DNA of 64,000 bases. It comes from Petrolisthes cinctipes. Its lineage: Eukaryota > Arthropoda > Malacostraca > Decapoda > Porcellanidae. Location of the stretch: positions 682,001 to 746,000 of the forward strand of contig JAWQEG010001440.1 in the NCBI GenBank assembly GCA_033782935.1, written 5' to 3'. Each line of letters begins with the position of its first letter. Position 1 is the stretch's first letter. Below are positions 51,180 through 64,000 of the stretch, piece by piece. The notes below the pieces were generated by a model. The model did not search any database, was not told where the DNA came from, and was given only the letters and a program-made list of their open reading frames with translations. Both the position numbers and the translations under genes were made by a program.

Positions 51180-52755
51180 GAGCCTGTATTTTTAAAATAC
51201 TCTAACACTGAGTAGACACGTACAGATCGCTTCTGGAACCCAAATAAATAGAATTTTAGGGTTTTGAGCCAGAATTTGGGATATAACCGGGTACAGAGGA
51301 TGCATGCACATATCGACTTTTTGCACCTAAAATATCGATTTTAAGCATGTTTTGGGTCGGTTTCTTGAAAACATTCAAGGAAAGAGTAGGCATGTACAGG
51401 TCGCTTCTGGGACCCAAAAATATCGAATTTTCTGGTGTTTTGAACCAAAATTAGTGATATACACGGGTACAGAAGATGCATACACATATTGACTTTGGGC
51501 ATATAAAATATCGATTTTCAGCTTGTTTTGGGCCTGTATTTTAAAAACACTCTAAAATGGAGTATGCACGTACAGATCGCTTCTTGGACCCAAAAACATT
51601 GAATTTTCGGGTGTTTTGAGCCTGAATTTGAGATATAAACGGGTACAGAAGATGCATGCACATATCGACTTTGGGCACCCAATATATCGATTTTGAGCAT
51701 GTTTTGGGCCTGAATTTTTAAAATACTCTAACACTGAGTAGATACGAACAGATCGCTTCTGGGACCCAAATAAATCGAATTTTCAGGTGTTCTGAACCTG
51801 AATTTGAGATATAGACGGATACAGAAGATGCATGCACATATCGACTTTTTGCACCTAAAATATCGATTTTGAGCATGTTTTGGGTCTGTATCATGAAAAC
51901 TTTCTAGCAAGAAGTAGGCATGTACATATTCCTTCTGGGACTCAAAAATATCGAATTTTCGAGTGTTTTGAACCTGAATTTGGGATATAGACGGGTACAG
52001 AAGATGCATACACATATTGACTTTGGGCAGCTAAAATATCGATTTACAGCATGTTTTAGGCATGTATTTTAAAAATACTCTAACACGGAGTATGCATGTA
52101 AAGATGGCTTTTGGGACCCAAAAATATCGAATTTTAGGGTGTTCTGAGCCTGAATTTGAGATATGAACGGATACAGAAGATGCATGCACATATCGACTTT
52201 GGGCACCTAAAATATCGATTTTGAGCATGTTTTGGGGCTGTATTTTGAAAATACTATAGCACGGTGTAGACATGTACAGATCGCTTCTGGGACACAAAAA
52301 TATCGATTTTTTGGGTGTTTTGAACCAGAATTAGGGATATACACGGGTACAGAAGATGCATACACATATTGACTTTGGGCACATAAAATATCGATTTTCA
52401 GCATGTTTTGGGCCTGTATTTTAAAAACACTCTAACACGGAGTATGCACGTACAGATCGCTTCTGGGACCCAAAAACATTGAATTTTCGGGTGTTTTGAG
52501 CCTGAATTTGTGATATAAACGGGTACAGAAGATGCATGCACATATCGACTTTGGGCACCCAAAATATCGATTTTGAGCATGTTTTGAGCCTGTATTTTTA
52601 AAATACTCTAACACTGAGTAGACACGTACAGATCGCTTCTGGAACCCAAATCAATCGAATTTTAGGGTTTTGAGCCAGAATTTGGGATATAACCGGGTAC
52701 AGAGGATGCATGCACATATCGACTTTTTGCACCTAAAATATCGATTTTAAGCATG
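51180..52755. repeat. Recurrent variant pair (gacacgtac monomer followed by acagagg monomer)
   Basis: A monomer with gagtagacacgtac, aacccaaat, then ttagggttttgagcc (2 bp shorter than usual) leads into ccgggtacagagg. The pair occurs at about 51180-51350, again at 52585-52755 (offset 1,406, eight monomers), and again near 57680-57850. The first copy includes the uninterrupted counterpart (51278-51300) of the retrotransposon insertion site. Confidence 0.75.
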
Positions 52756-52779
52756 TTTTCGGTCTGTATCTTCAAAACA

Positions 52780-53280
52780 TTCTAGGAAGGAGTAGGCATG
52801 TACAGGTCGCTTCTGGGACCCAAAAATACCGAATTTTCTGGTGTTTTGAACCTGAATTTGGGATATAGACGGGTACAGAAGATGCATACACATATTGACT
52901 TTGGGCACCTAAAATATAGATTTTCAGCATGTTTTGGGCCTGTACTATGAAAAAACATTAACACAGAGTAGGCATGTACAGATCGCTTCTGGGACCCAAA
53001 AATATCGACTTTTCGGGTGTTTTGAGCCTGAATTTGAGATATAAACGGGTACAGAAGATGCATGCACATATCGACTTTGGGCACCTAAAATATCGATTTT
53101 GAGTATGTTTTGGGCCTGTATTTTGAAAATGCTCTAACACGGAGTATGCATGTACAGATCGCTTCTGGGACCAAAAAATATCGATTTTTAGGGTGTTTTG
53201 ATCCTGAATTTGAGATATAAACGGGTACAGAAGATGCATGCACATATCGACTTTTCACACCTAAAATATCGATTTATAGC
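52780..53280. repeat. Block repeated about 10.4 kb away near 63150-63650
   Basis: The monomers here match those at about 63150-63650 at offset 10,370, or 59 monomers, sharing marks such as aaatatagattttcagc, tatcgacttttcggg and cttttcacacc. A related stretch lies near 57879. The order of monomer types is thus kept over long distances in the right array. Confidence 0.65.
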
Positions 53281-56200
53281 ATGTTTTAAGCCTGTAGTTT
53301 AAGAACATTCTAGCACTGAGTTGGCATGTGCAGATCGCTTAAGGGACCCAAAAATATCGAATTTTCGGAGTTTTGAGCCTGAATTTGAGATATAAATGAG
53401 TACAGAAGATGCATGCACATATCGACTTTTTGCACTTAAAATATCGATTTTGAGCATGTTTTGGGTCTGTTTCTTGAAAACATTCTAGCAAGGAGTAGGC
53501 ATGTACAGATCGCTTCTGGGACCCAAATATATCGAATTTTCTGGTGTTTTGAAACAGAATTAGGGATATACACTGGTACAGAAGATGCATACACATATTG
53601 ACTTTGGGCACATAAAATATCGATTTTCAGCATGTTTTGTGCCTGTATTTTAAAAACACTCTAACACGTAGTATGCACGTACAGATCGCTTCTGGGACCC
53701 AAAAACATTGAATTTTCGGGTGTTTTGAGCCTGAATTTGAGATATAAACGGGTACAGAAGATGCATACACATATCGACTTTGGGCACCCAATATATCGAT
53801 TTTGAGCATGTTTTGGGCCTGAATTTTTAAAATACTCTAACACTGAGTAGACACGTACAGATCGCTTCTGGGACCCAAATAAATCGAATTTTTGGGTTTT
53901 CTGACCCTGAATTTGAGATATCAACGGGTACAGAAGATGCATGCACATATCGACTTTAGGAACCTAAAATATCGATTTTGAGCATGTTTTGGGCCTGTAT
54001 TTTGAAAATACTATAACTCAGTGTAGACATGTACAGATCGCTTCTGGGACACAAAAATATCGATTTTTTGGGTGTTTTGAGCCTGAATTTGAGATATAAA
54101 CGGGTACAGATGATGCATGCACATATCAACTTTTTGCACCTAAAATATCGATTTTGAGCATGTTTTGGGTCTGTATCATGAATTCTTTCTAGCAAGAAGT
54201 AGGCATGTACAGATTGCTTCTGGGACTCAAAAATATCGAATTTTCGAGTGTTTTGAACCTGAATTTGGGATATAGACGGGTACAGAAGATGCATACACAT
54301 ATTGACTTTGGGCAGCTAAAATATCGATTTACAGCATGTTTTAGGCCTATATTTTAAAAATACTCTAACACGGAGTATGCATGTACAGATGCCTTTTGGG
54401 ACCCAAAAATATCGATTTTTTGGGTGTTTTGAGATTGAATTTGAGATATAAACGGGTACAGAAGATGCATGCACATATCGACTTTGGCACCCAAAATATC
54501 GATTTTTAGTATGTTTTGAGCGTATAATTTGAAAATATTCTAGCACTGAGTAGGCATGTACAGATCGCTTCTGGGACCCAAAAATATCGAATTTTCGGAG
54601 TTTTGAGCCAGAATTTGGGATATAACCGGGTACAGAGGATGCATGCACATATCGACTTTTTGCACCTAAAATATCGATTTTAAGCATGTTTTGGGTCTGT
54701 ATCTTGAAAACATTCTAAGAAGGAGTAGGCATGTACAGGTCGCTTCTGGGACCCAAAAATACCGAATGTTCTGGTGTTTTGAACCTGAATTTGGGATATA
54801 GACGGGTACGGAAGATGTATACACATATTGACTTTGGGCACCTAAAATATAGATTTTGAGCATGTTTTGGGCCTGTAATTTGAAAATACATTAACACGGA
54901 GTAGGCATGTACAGATCACTTCTGGGACCCAAAAATATCGACTTTTCGGGTGTTTTGAGCCTGAATTTGAGATATAAACGGGTACAGAAGATGCATGCAC
55001 ATATCTACTTTGGGCACCTAAAATATCGATTTTGAGTATGTTTTAGGCCTGTATTTTGAAAATACTCTAACACGGAGTATGCATGTACAGATCGCTTCTG
55101 GGACACAAAAATATAGAATTTTTGGGTGTTTTGAGCCTGAATTTGAGATATAAACGGGTACAGAAGATGCATGCACATATCGTCTTTTCACACCTAAAAT
55201 ATCGATTTATAGTATGTTTTAAGCCTGTATTTTAAAAACATTCTAACACTGAGTAGGCATGTGCAGATCGCTTAAGGGACCCAAAAATATCGAATTTTTG
55301 GAGTTTTTAACCTGAATTTGAGATATAAACGGGTACAGAAGATGCATGCACATATCGACTTTTTGCACTTAAAATATCGATTTTGAGCATGTTTTGGGTC
55401 TGTATCTTGAAAATATTCTAGCAAGGAGTAGGCATGTACAGATCGCTTCTGGGACCCAAAAATATCGAATTTTCTGGTATTCTGAACCAGAATTAGGGAT
55501 ATACACGGGTACAGAAGATGGATGCACGTATTGACTTTGGGCACATAAAATATCGATTTTCAGCATGTTTTGGGCCTGTATTTTAAAAACACTCTAACAC
55601 GGAGTATGCACGTACAGATCGCTTCTGGGACCCAAAAACATTGAATTTTCAGGTGTTTTGAGCCTGAATTTGAGATATAAACGGGTACAGAAGATGCATG
55701 CACATATCGACTTTGGGCACCCAAAATATCGATTTTTAGTATGTTTTGAGCGTATAATTTGAAAATATTCTAGCACTGAGTAGGCATGTACAGATCGCTT
55801 CTGGGACCCAAAAATATCGAATTTTCGGGTGTTCTGAGCCAGAAATTGGGATAAAACCGGGTACAGAGGATGCATGCACATATCGACTTTTTGCACCGAA
55901 AATATCGATTTTGAGCAAGTTTTGGGTCTGTATCTTGAAAACATTCTGGCAAGAAGTAGGCATGTACAGATTTCTTCTGGGACCCAAAAACATCGAATTT
56001 TCGAGTGTTTTGAACCTGAATTTGGGATATAGACGGGTACAGAAGATACATACACATATTGACTTTGGGCAGCTAAAATATCGATTTTCAGCATGTTTTA
56101 GGCCTGTATTTTGAAAATACTCTAACACGGAATATGCATGTACACATTGCTTTTGGGACCCAAACATATCGAATATTTGGGTGTTTTGAGTCTGAATTTG

Positions 56201-58189
56201 AGATATAAACGGGTACAGAAGATGCATGCACATATCGACTTTGGGCACCTAAAATATCGATTTTGAGCATGTTTTGGGCCTGTATTTTGAAAATACTCTA
56301 ACACTGTGTAGGCATGTCCAGATCGCTTCTGAGACACAAAAATATCGATTTTTTGGGTGTTTTGAGCATGAATTTGAGATATAAACGGGTTCATAAGATG
56401 CATGCACATATCGACTTTGGACACCTAAAATATCGATTTATAGCATGTTTTAAGCCTGTATTTTAAAAACATTCTAGCACTGAGTTGGCATGTGCAGATT
56501 GCTTAAGGGACCCAAAAATATCGAATTTTCGGAGTTTTGAGCCTGAATTTGAGATATAAACGGGTACAGAAGATGCATGCACATATCGACTTTTTGCAAT
56601 TAAAATATCGATTTTGAGCATGTTTTGGGTCTGTATCTTGAAAATATTCTAGCACTGAGTAGGCATGTACAGATCGCTTCTGGGACCCAAAATTATCGAA
56701 TTTTCGGGTGTTTTTAACCTGAATTTGGGATATAGTCGGATACAGAAGATGCATGCACATATCGACTTTGGGCACCTAAAATATCGATTTTGAGCATGTT
56801 TTGGGCCTGTATTTTGAAAATACTATACCACAGTGTAGACATGTACAGATCGCTTCTGGGACACAAAAGTATCGATTTTTTGGGTGTTTTGAGCCTGAAT
56901 TTGAGATATAAACGGGTACAGAAGATGCATGCACATATCGACTTTTTGCACCTAAAATATCGATTTACAGCATGTTTTAGGCCTGTATTTTAAAAATACT
57001 CTAACACGGAGTATGCATGTAAAGATGGCTTTTGGGACCCAAAAATATCGAATATTCGGGTGTTTTGAGTCTGAATTTGAGATATAAACGGGTACAGAAG
57101 ATGCATACACATATCGAGTTTGGGCACCCAAAATATCGATTTTGAGCATGTTTTAAGCCTGTATTTTTAAAATACTCTAACACTGAGTAGACACGTACAG
57201 ATCGCTTCTGGAACCCAGATAAATCGAATTTTAGGGTGTTCTGAGCCTGAATTTGAGATATGAACGGATACAGAAGATGCATGCACATATCGACTTTGGG
57301 CACCTAAAATATCGATTTTGAGCATGTTTTGGGGCTGTATTTTGAAAATACTATAGCACGGAGTAGACATGTACAGATCGCTTCTGGGACCCAAAAATAT
57401 CGATTTTTTGGGTGTTTTGAACCAGAATTAGGGATATACACGGGTACAGAAGATGCATACACATATTGACTTTGGGCACATATAATATCGATTTTGAGCA
57501 TGTTGTGGGCCTGTATTTTAAAAACACTCTAACACGGAGTATGCACGTACAGATCGCTTCTGGGACCCAAAAACATTGAATTTTCGGGTGTTTTGAGCCT
57601 GAATTTGAGATATAAACGGGTACAGAAGATGCATGCACATATCGACTTTGGGCACCCACAATATCGATTTTGAGCATGTTTTGAGCCTGTATTTTTAAAA
57701 TACTCTAACACTGAGTAGACACGTACAGATCGCTCCTGGAACCCAAATAAATTGAATTTTAGGGTTTTGAGCCAGAATTTGGGATATAATCGGGTACAGA
57801 GGATGCATGCAAATATCGACTTTTTGCACCTAAAATATCGATTTTAAGCATGTTTTGGGTCTGTATCTTCAAAACATTCTAGGAAGGAGTAGGCATGTAC
57901 AGGTCGCTTCTGGGACCCAAAAATACCGAATTTTCTGGTGTTTTGAACCTGAATTTGGGATATAGACGGGTACAGAAGATGCATACACATATTGACTTTG
58001 GGCACCTAAAATATAGATTTTCAGCATGTTTTGGGCCTGTATTTTGAAAATACATAAACACGGAGTAGGCATGTACAGATCGCTTCTGGGACCAAAAAAT
58101 ATCGATTTTAAGGGTGTTTTGAGCCTGAATTTGAGATATAAACGGGTACAGAAGATGCATGCACATATCGACTTTGGGCACCCAAAATA

Positions 58190-61150
58190 TCGATTTTGAG
58201 CATGTTTTAAGCCTGTATTTTTAAAATACTCTAACACAGAGTAGACACGTACAGATCGCTTCTGGGACCCAAATAAATCGAATTTTCGGTTGTTCTGAGC
58301 CTGAATTTGAGATATGAACAGGTACAGAAGATGCATGCACATATCGACTTCGGGCACCTAAAATATCGATTTTGAGCATGTTTTGGGCCTGTATTTTGAA
58401 AATACTCAAACACGGTGTAGACATGTACAGATCGCTTCTGGGACACAAAAATATCGATTTTTTGGGTGTTTTGAGCCTGAATTTGAGATATAAACGGGTA
58501 CAGAAGATGCATGCACATATCGACTTTGGCACCCAAAATATCGATTTTTAGTATGTTTTGGGCGTATAATTTGAAAATATTCTAGCACTGAGTAGGCATG
58601 TACAGATCGCTTTTGGGCCCCAAAAATATCGAATTTTCTAGGGTTTTGAGCCAGAATTTGGTATATAACCGGGTACAGAGGATGCATGCACATATCGACT
58701 TTTCACACCTAAAATATCGATTTATAGCATGTTTTAAGCCTGTATTTTAAAAACATTCTAGAACTGAGTTGGCATGTGCATATCGCTTAAGGGACCCAAA
58801 AATATCGAATTTTCGGAGTTTTGAGCCTGAATTTGAGATATAAACGGGTACAGAAGATGCATGCACATATCGACTTTTTGCAATTAAAATATCGATTTTG
58901 AGCATGTTTTGGGTCTGTATCTTGAAAACATTCTAGCAAGGAGTAGGCATGTACAGATCGCTTTTGGGACCCAAAAATATCGAATTTTCTGGTATTTTGA
59001 ACCAGAATTAGGGATATACACGGGTACAGACGATGCATACACATATTGACTTTGTACACATAAATTATCGATTTTCAGCATGTTTTGGGCCTGTATTTTA
59101 AAAACACTCTACCACGGAGTATGCACGTACAGATCGCTTCTGGGACCCAAAAACATTGAATTTTCGGGTGTTTTGAGCCTGAATTTGAGATATAAACGGG
59201 TACAGAAGATGCATGCACATATCGACTTTGGGCACCCAAAATATCGATTTTGAGCATGATTTGGGCCTGAATTTTTAAAATACTCTAACACTGAGTAGAC
59301 ACGTACAGATCGCTTCTGGGACCCAAATAAATCGAATTTTCAGGTGTTCTGAGCCTGAATTTGAGATATGAACGGGTACAGAAGATGCATGCACATATCG
59401 ACTTTGGGCACCTAAAATATCGATTTTTAGTATGTTTTGGGCGTATAATTTGAAAATATTCTAGCACTAAGTAGGCATGTACAGATCGCTTCTGGGACCC
59501 AAAAATATCGAATTTTCGGGGGTTTTGAGCCAGAATTTGGGATATAACCGGGTACAGAGGATGCATGCACATATCGACTTTGGGCACCCAAAATATCGAT
59601 TTTGAGCATGATTTGGGTCTGTATCTTGAAAACATTCTAGCAAGGAGTAGGCATGTACAGATCGCTTTTGGGACCCAAAAATATCGAATTTTCTGGTATT
59701 TTGAACCAGAATTAGGGATATACACGGGTACAGACGATGCATACACATATTGACTTTGTACACATAAATTATCGATTTTAAGCATGTTTTGGGTCTGTAT
59801 CTTGAAAACATTCTAGGAAGGAGTATGCACGTACAGATCGCTTCTGGGACCCAAAAACATTGAATTTTCGGGTGTTTTGAGCCTGAATTTGAGATATAAA
59901 CGGGTACAGAAGATGCATGCACATATCGACTTTGGGCACCCAAAATATCGATTTTGAGCATGATTTGGGCCTGAATTTTTAAAATACTCTAACACTGAGT
60001 AGACACGTACAGATCGCTTCTGGGACCCAAATAAATCCAATTTTCAGGTGTTCTGAGCCTGAATTTGAGATATGAACGGGTACAGGAGATGCATGCACAT
60101 ATCGACTTTGGGCACCTAAAATATCGATTTTTAGCATGTTTTGGGCCTGTATTATGAAAATACTATAACACAGTGTAGACATGTACAGATCACTTCTGGG
60201 ACACAAAAATATCGATTTTTTGGGTGTTTTAAGCCTGAATTTGAGATATAAACGGGTACAGAAGATGCATGCACATATCGACTTTTTGCACCTAAAATAT
60301 CGATTTTGAGCAGTTTTTGGGTCTGTATCATGAAAACTTTCTAGCAAGAAGTAGGCATGTACAAATTGCTTCTGGGACTCAAAAATATCTAATTTTCGAG
60401 TGTTTTGAACCTGAATTTCGGATATAGACGGGTACAGAAGATGCATACACATATTGACTTTGGGCAGCTAAAATATCGATTTACAGCATGTTTTAGGCCT
60501 GTATTTAAAAAATACTCTAACACGGAGTATACATGTACAGATGGCTTTAGGGACCGAAAAATATCGAATATTCGGGTGTTTTGAGTCTGAATTTGAGATA
60601 TAAACGGGTACAGAAGATGCATGCAGATATCGACTTTGGGCACCCAAAATATCGATTTTGAGCATGTTTTGAGCCTGTATTTTTAAAATACTCTAACACA
60701 GAGTAGACACGTACAGATCGCTTCTGGGACCCAAATAAATCGAATTTTCGGTTGTTCTGAGCCTGAATTTGAGATATGAACAGGTACAGAAGATGCATGC
60801 ACATATCGACATCGGGCACCTAAAATATCGATTTTGAGCATGTTTTGGGCCTGTATTTTGAAAATACTCAAACACGGTGTAGACATGTACAGATCGCTTC
60901 TGGGACACAAAAATATCGATTTTTTGGGTGTGTTGAGCCTGAATTTGAGATATAAACGGGTACAGAAGATGCATGCACATATCGACTTTGGCACCCAAAA
61001 TATCGATTTTTAGTATGTTTTGGGCGTATAATTTGAAAATATTCTAGCACTGAGTAGGCATGTACAGATCGCTTCTGGGACCCAAAAATATCGAATTTTC
61101 GGGGGTTTTGAGCCAGAATTTGGGATATAACCGGGTACAGAGGATGCATG
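58190..61150. repeat. 2,462-bp offset duplication
   Basis: About 58190-58690 matches about 60650-61150 at offset 2,462, fourteen monomers less 2 bp. Shared marks include aatcgaattttcggttgttctg, tatgaacaggtacag and actcaaacacggtgtagac. The interval between contains the separate 704-bp duplication. Confidence 0.7.
58920..60134. repeat. 704-bp (four-monomer) tandem duplication
   Basis: Sequence at about 58920-59430 recurs at 59624-60134 with offset 704, exactly four 176-bp monomers. Shared rare marks include cttttgggaccc, gtacagacgatgc, tttgtacacataaattatcg and gagcatgatttgggcctg. Confidence 0.75.
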
Positions 61151-63132
61151 CACATATCGACTTTTTGCACCTAAAATATCGATTTTAAGCATGTTTTGGT
61201 TCTGTATCTTGAAAACATTCTAGCAAGGAGTAGGCATGTACAGATCACTTCTGGGACCCAAAAAAATCGACTTTTCGTGTGTTTTGAGCCTGAATTTGAG
61301 ATATAAACGGGTACAGAAGATGCATGCACATATCGACTTTGGGCACCTAAAATATCGATTTTGAGTATGTTTTGGGCCTGTATTTTGAAAATACTCTAAC
61401 ACGGAGTATGCATGTACAGATCGCTTCTGGGACAAAAAAATATCGATTTTTTGGGTGTTTTGAGCCTGAATTTGAGATATAAACGGGTACAGAAAATGCA
61501 TGCACATATCGACTTTTCACACCTAAAATATCGATTTATAGCATGTTTTAAGCCTGTATTTTAAAAACATTCTAGAACTGAGTTGGCATGTGAGGATCGC
61601 TTAAGGGACCCAAAAATATCGAATTTTCGGAGTTTTGAGCCTGAATTTGAGATATAAACGGGTACAGAAGATGCATGCACATATCGACTTTTTGCACTTA
61701 AAATATCGATTTTCAGCATGTTTTGGGTCTGTATCTTGAAAACATTCTAGCAAGGAGTAGGCATGTACAAGTCGCTTCTGGGACACAAAAATATAGAATT
61801 TTCGTAGTTTTGAGCCTGAATTTGAGATATAGACGGGTACAGAAGATGCATACACATATTGACTATGTGGAGCTAAAATATCGATTTTGAGCATGTTTTG
61901 GGCATGTATTTTGAAAATACTCAAACACGGTGTAGACATGTACAGATCGCTTCTGGGACACAAAAATATCGATTTTTTGGGTGTTTTGAGCCTGAATTTG
62001 AGATATAAACGGGTACAGAAGATGCATGCACATATCGACTTTGGCACCCAAAATATCGATTTTTAGTATGTTTTGGGAATGTATTTTGAAAATACATTAA
62101 CACAGTGTAGACATGTACAGATCACTTCTGGGACACAAAAATATCGATTTTTTGGGTGTTTTGAGCCTGAATATGAGATATAAACGGGTACAGAAGATGC
62201 ATGCACATATCGACTTTTTGCACCTAAAATATCGATTATGAGCAAGTTTTGGGTCTGTATCATGAAAACTTTCTAGCAAGAAGTAGGCATGTACAGATTG
62301 CTTCTGGGACTCAAAAATATCTAATTTTCGAGTGTTTTGAACCTGAAGTTGAGATATAGACGGGTACAGAAGATGCATACACATATTGACTTTGGGCAGC
62401 TAAAATATCGATTTACAGCATGTTTTAGGCCTGTATTTTAAAAATACTCTAACACGGAGTATAGATGTACAGATGGCTTTAGGGACCGAAAAATATCGAA
62501 TATTCGGGTGTTTTGAGCATGAATTTGAGATATAAACGGGTACAGAAGATGCATGCACATATTGACTTTGGGCACCTAAAATATAGATTTTCAGCATGTT
62601 TTGGGCCTGTATTTTTAAAATACTCTAACACAGAGTAGACACGTACAGATCGCTTCTGGGACCCAAAAAAATCGAATTTTCGGTTGTTCTGAGCCTGAAT
62701 TTGAGATATGAACAGGTACAGAAGATGCATGCACATATCGACTTCGGGCACTTAAAATATCGATTTTGAGCATGTTTTGGGCCTGTATTTTGAAAATACT
62801 CAAACACGGTGTAGACATGTACAGATCGCTTCTGGGACACAAAAATATCGATTTTTTGGGTGTTTTGAGCCTGAATTTGAGATATAAACGGGTACAGAAG
62901 ATGCATGCACATATCGACTTTGGCACCCAAAATATCGATTTTTAGTATGTTTTGGGCGTATAATTTGAAAATATTCTAGCACTGAGTAGGCATGTACAGA
63001 ACGCTTCTGGGACCCAAAAATATCGAATTTTCTAGGGTTTTGAGCCAGAATTTGGGATATAACCGGGTACAGAGGATGCATGCACATATCGACTTTTTGC
63101 ACCTAAAATATCGATTTTAAACATGTTTTGGG
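60170..63132. repeat. 1,932-bp offset duplication (11-monomer period again)
   Basis: About 60170-61200 matches about 62102-63132 at offset 1,932. The same 11-monomer spacing as the 1,934-bp unit near the retrotransposon therefore reappears in an independent part of the right array, with different monomer variants. Confidence 0.75.
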
Positions 63133-64000
63133 TCAGTATCTTGAAAACATTCTAGGAAGGAGTAGGCATGTACAGGCCGCTTCTGGGACCCAAAAATACC
63201 GAATTTTCTGGTGTTTTGAACCTGAATTTGGGATATAGACGGGTACAGAAGATGCATACACATATTGACTTTGGGCACCTAAAATATAGATTTTCAGCAT
63301 GTTTTGGGCCTGTATTTTGAAAATACATTAACACGGAGTAGGCATGTACAGATCGCTTCTGGGACCCAAAAATATCGACTTTTCGGGTGTTTTGAGCCTG
63401 AATTTGAGATATAAACGGGTACAGAAGATGCATGCACATATCGACTTTGGGCACCTAAAATATCGATTTTGAGTATGTTTTGGGCCTGTATTTTGAAAAT
63501 ACTCTAACACGGAGTATGCATGTACAGATCGCTTCTGGGACACAAAAATATCGATTTTTTGGGTGTTTTGAGCCTGAATTTGAGATATAAACGGGTACAG
63601 AAGATGCATGCACATATCGACTTTTCACACCTAAAATATCGATTTTGAGCATGTTTTGTTCCTGTAATTTGAAAATACTATAACACAGTGTAGACATGTA
63701 CAGATCGCTTCTGGGACACAAAAATATCGATTTTTTGGGTGTTTTAAGCCTGAATTTGAGATATAAACGGGTACAGAAGATGTATGCACATATCGACTTT
63801 TTGCACCTAAAATATCGATTTTGAGCATGTTTTGGGTCTGTATCATGAAAACTTTCTAGCAAGAAGTAGGCATGTACAGATTGCTTCTGGGACTCAAAAA
63901 TATCGAATTTTCTGGTGTTTTGAACCTGAATTTGGGATATAGACGGGTACAGAAGATGCATACACATATTGACTTTGGGCAGCTAAAATATCGATTTACA

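Larger units (their letters stand above)
46546..64000. repeat. Right satellite array (full-length 176-bp monomers)
   Basis: Same satellite and same orientation as the left array, resuming directly after the retrotransposon and running to the window edge. The monomers are almost all 176 bp; I found none of the 147-bp or 158-bp deletion types here. Diagnostic variants are gagtatgcatgtac, gagtagacacgtac, gtgtagacatgtac, a cgattttttgggtg form of the first core, cttttcacacc or ctttttgcacc before the second core, and ccgggtacagagg. Small 1-2-bp deletions mark some copies (ttcggagttttgag, ttagggttttgag). The dominant long period near the left end is 1,934 bp, which is 11 monomers. No gene is supported here. 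Confidence 0.97.

Noticed and set aside
1..64000. CRISPR array
   Set aside because: The repeats are contiguous 176-bp monomers without unique spacers, and the retrotransposon is eukaryotic.

Overview
The window is eukaryotic. About 94% of it is one AT-rich tandem satellite, interrupted by a single nearly complete non-LTR (LINE-type) retrotransposon. I see no host protein gene, tRNA, rRNA or CRISPR array. The retrotransposon is a CR1-superfamily element whose protein starts with a 2A-like ribosome-skipping motif. Elements of that kind are known mainly from marine invertebrates (sea urchins, amphioxus, molluscs and relatives), so an invertebrate of that sort is the best guess, but the sequence does not fix the species.

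Layout. (1) Positions 1-42722: left satellite array. Full monomers are about 176-177 bp, mixed with three recurrent deletion classes (147 bp, 157-158 bp and about 159 bp). These are arranged in higher-order repeats (HORs), including a 2,152-bp unit at 1780-7760 and a 4,621-bp tandem duplication at 21725-30263. (2) 42723-46545: a 3.8-kb non-LTR element on the + strand, with a 5' leader, an endonuclease frame (43399-44718), a reverse-transcriptase frame (44670-46325) displaced by one frameshift, and a 3' region ending in a hairpin and (AAT)5. (3) 46546-64000: right satellite array, nearly all full-length 176-bp monomers of different subfamilies, with an 11-monomer HOR of 1,934 bp.

Main structural results. 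The 176-bp monomer is itself an old dimer: its two 88-bp halves match at 53 of 88 positions without a gap in the reference monomer 47874-48049. One place in the left array (36186-36452) has three half-units instead of four, as expected from out-of-register exchange between half-units. The deletion classes are confined to the left array, so the retrotransposon lies at or very near a boundary between two independently homogenised array domains. It has no visible target-site duplication, and 8 bp of satellite are missing at its insertion point.

The many open frames on the minus strand of the satellite, up to 281 codons, are by-products of a stop-poor repeat whose length is not a multiple of three. 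They are not annotated as genes. HOR boundaries were found by eye and are good to about 10-50 bp.
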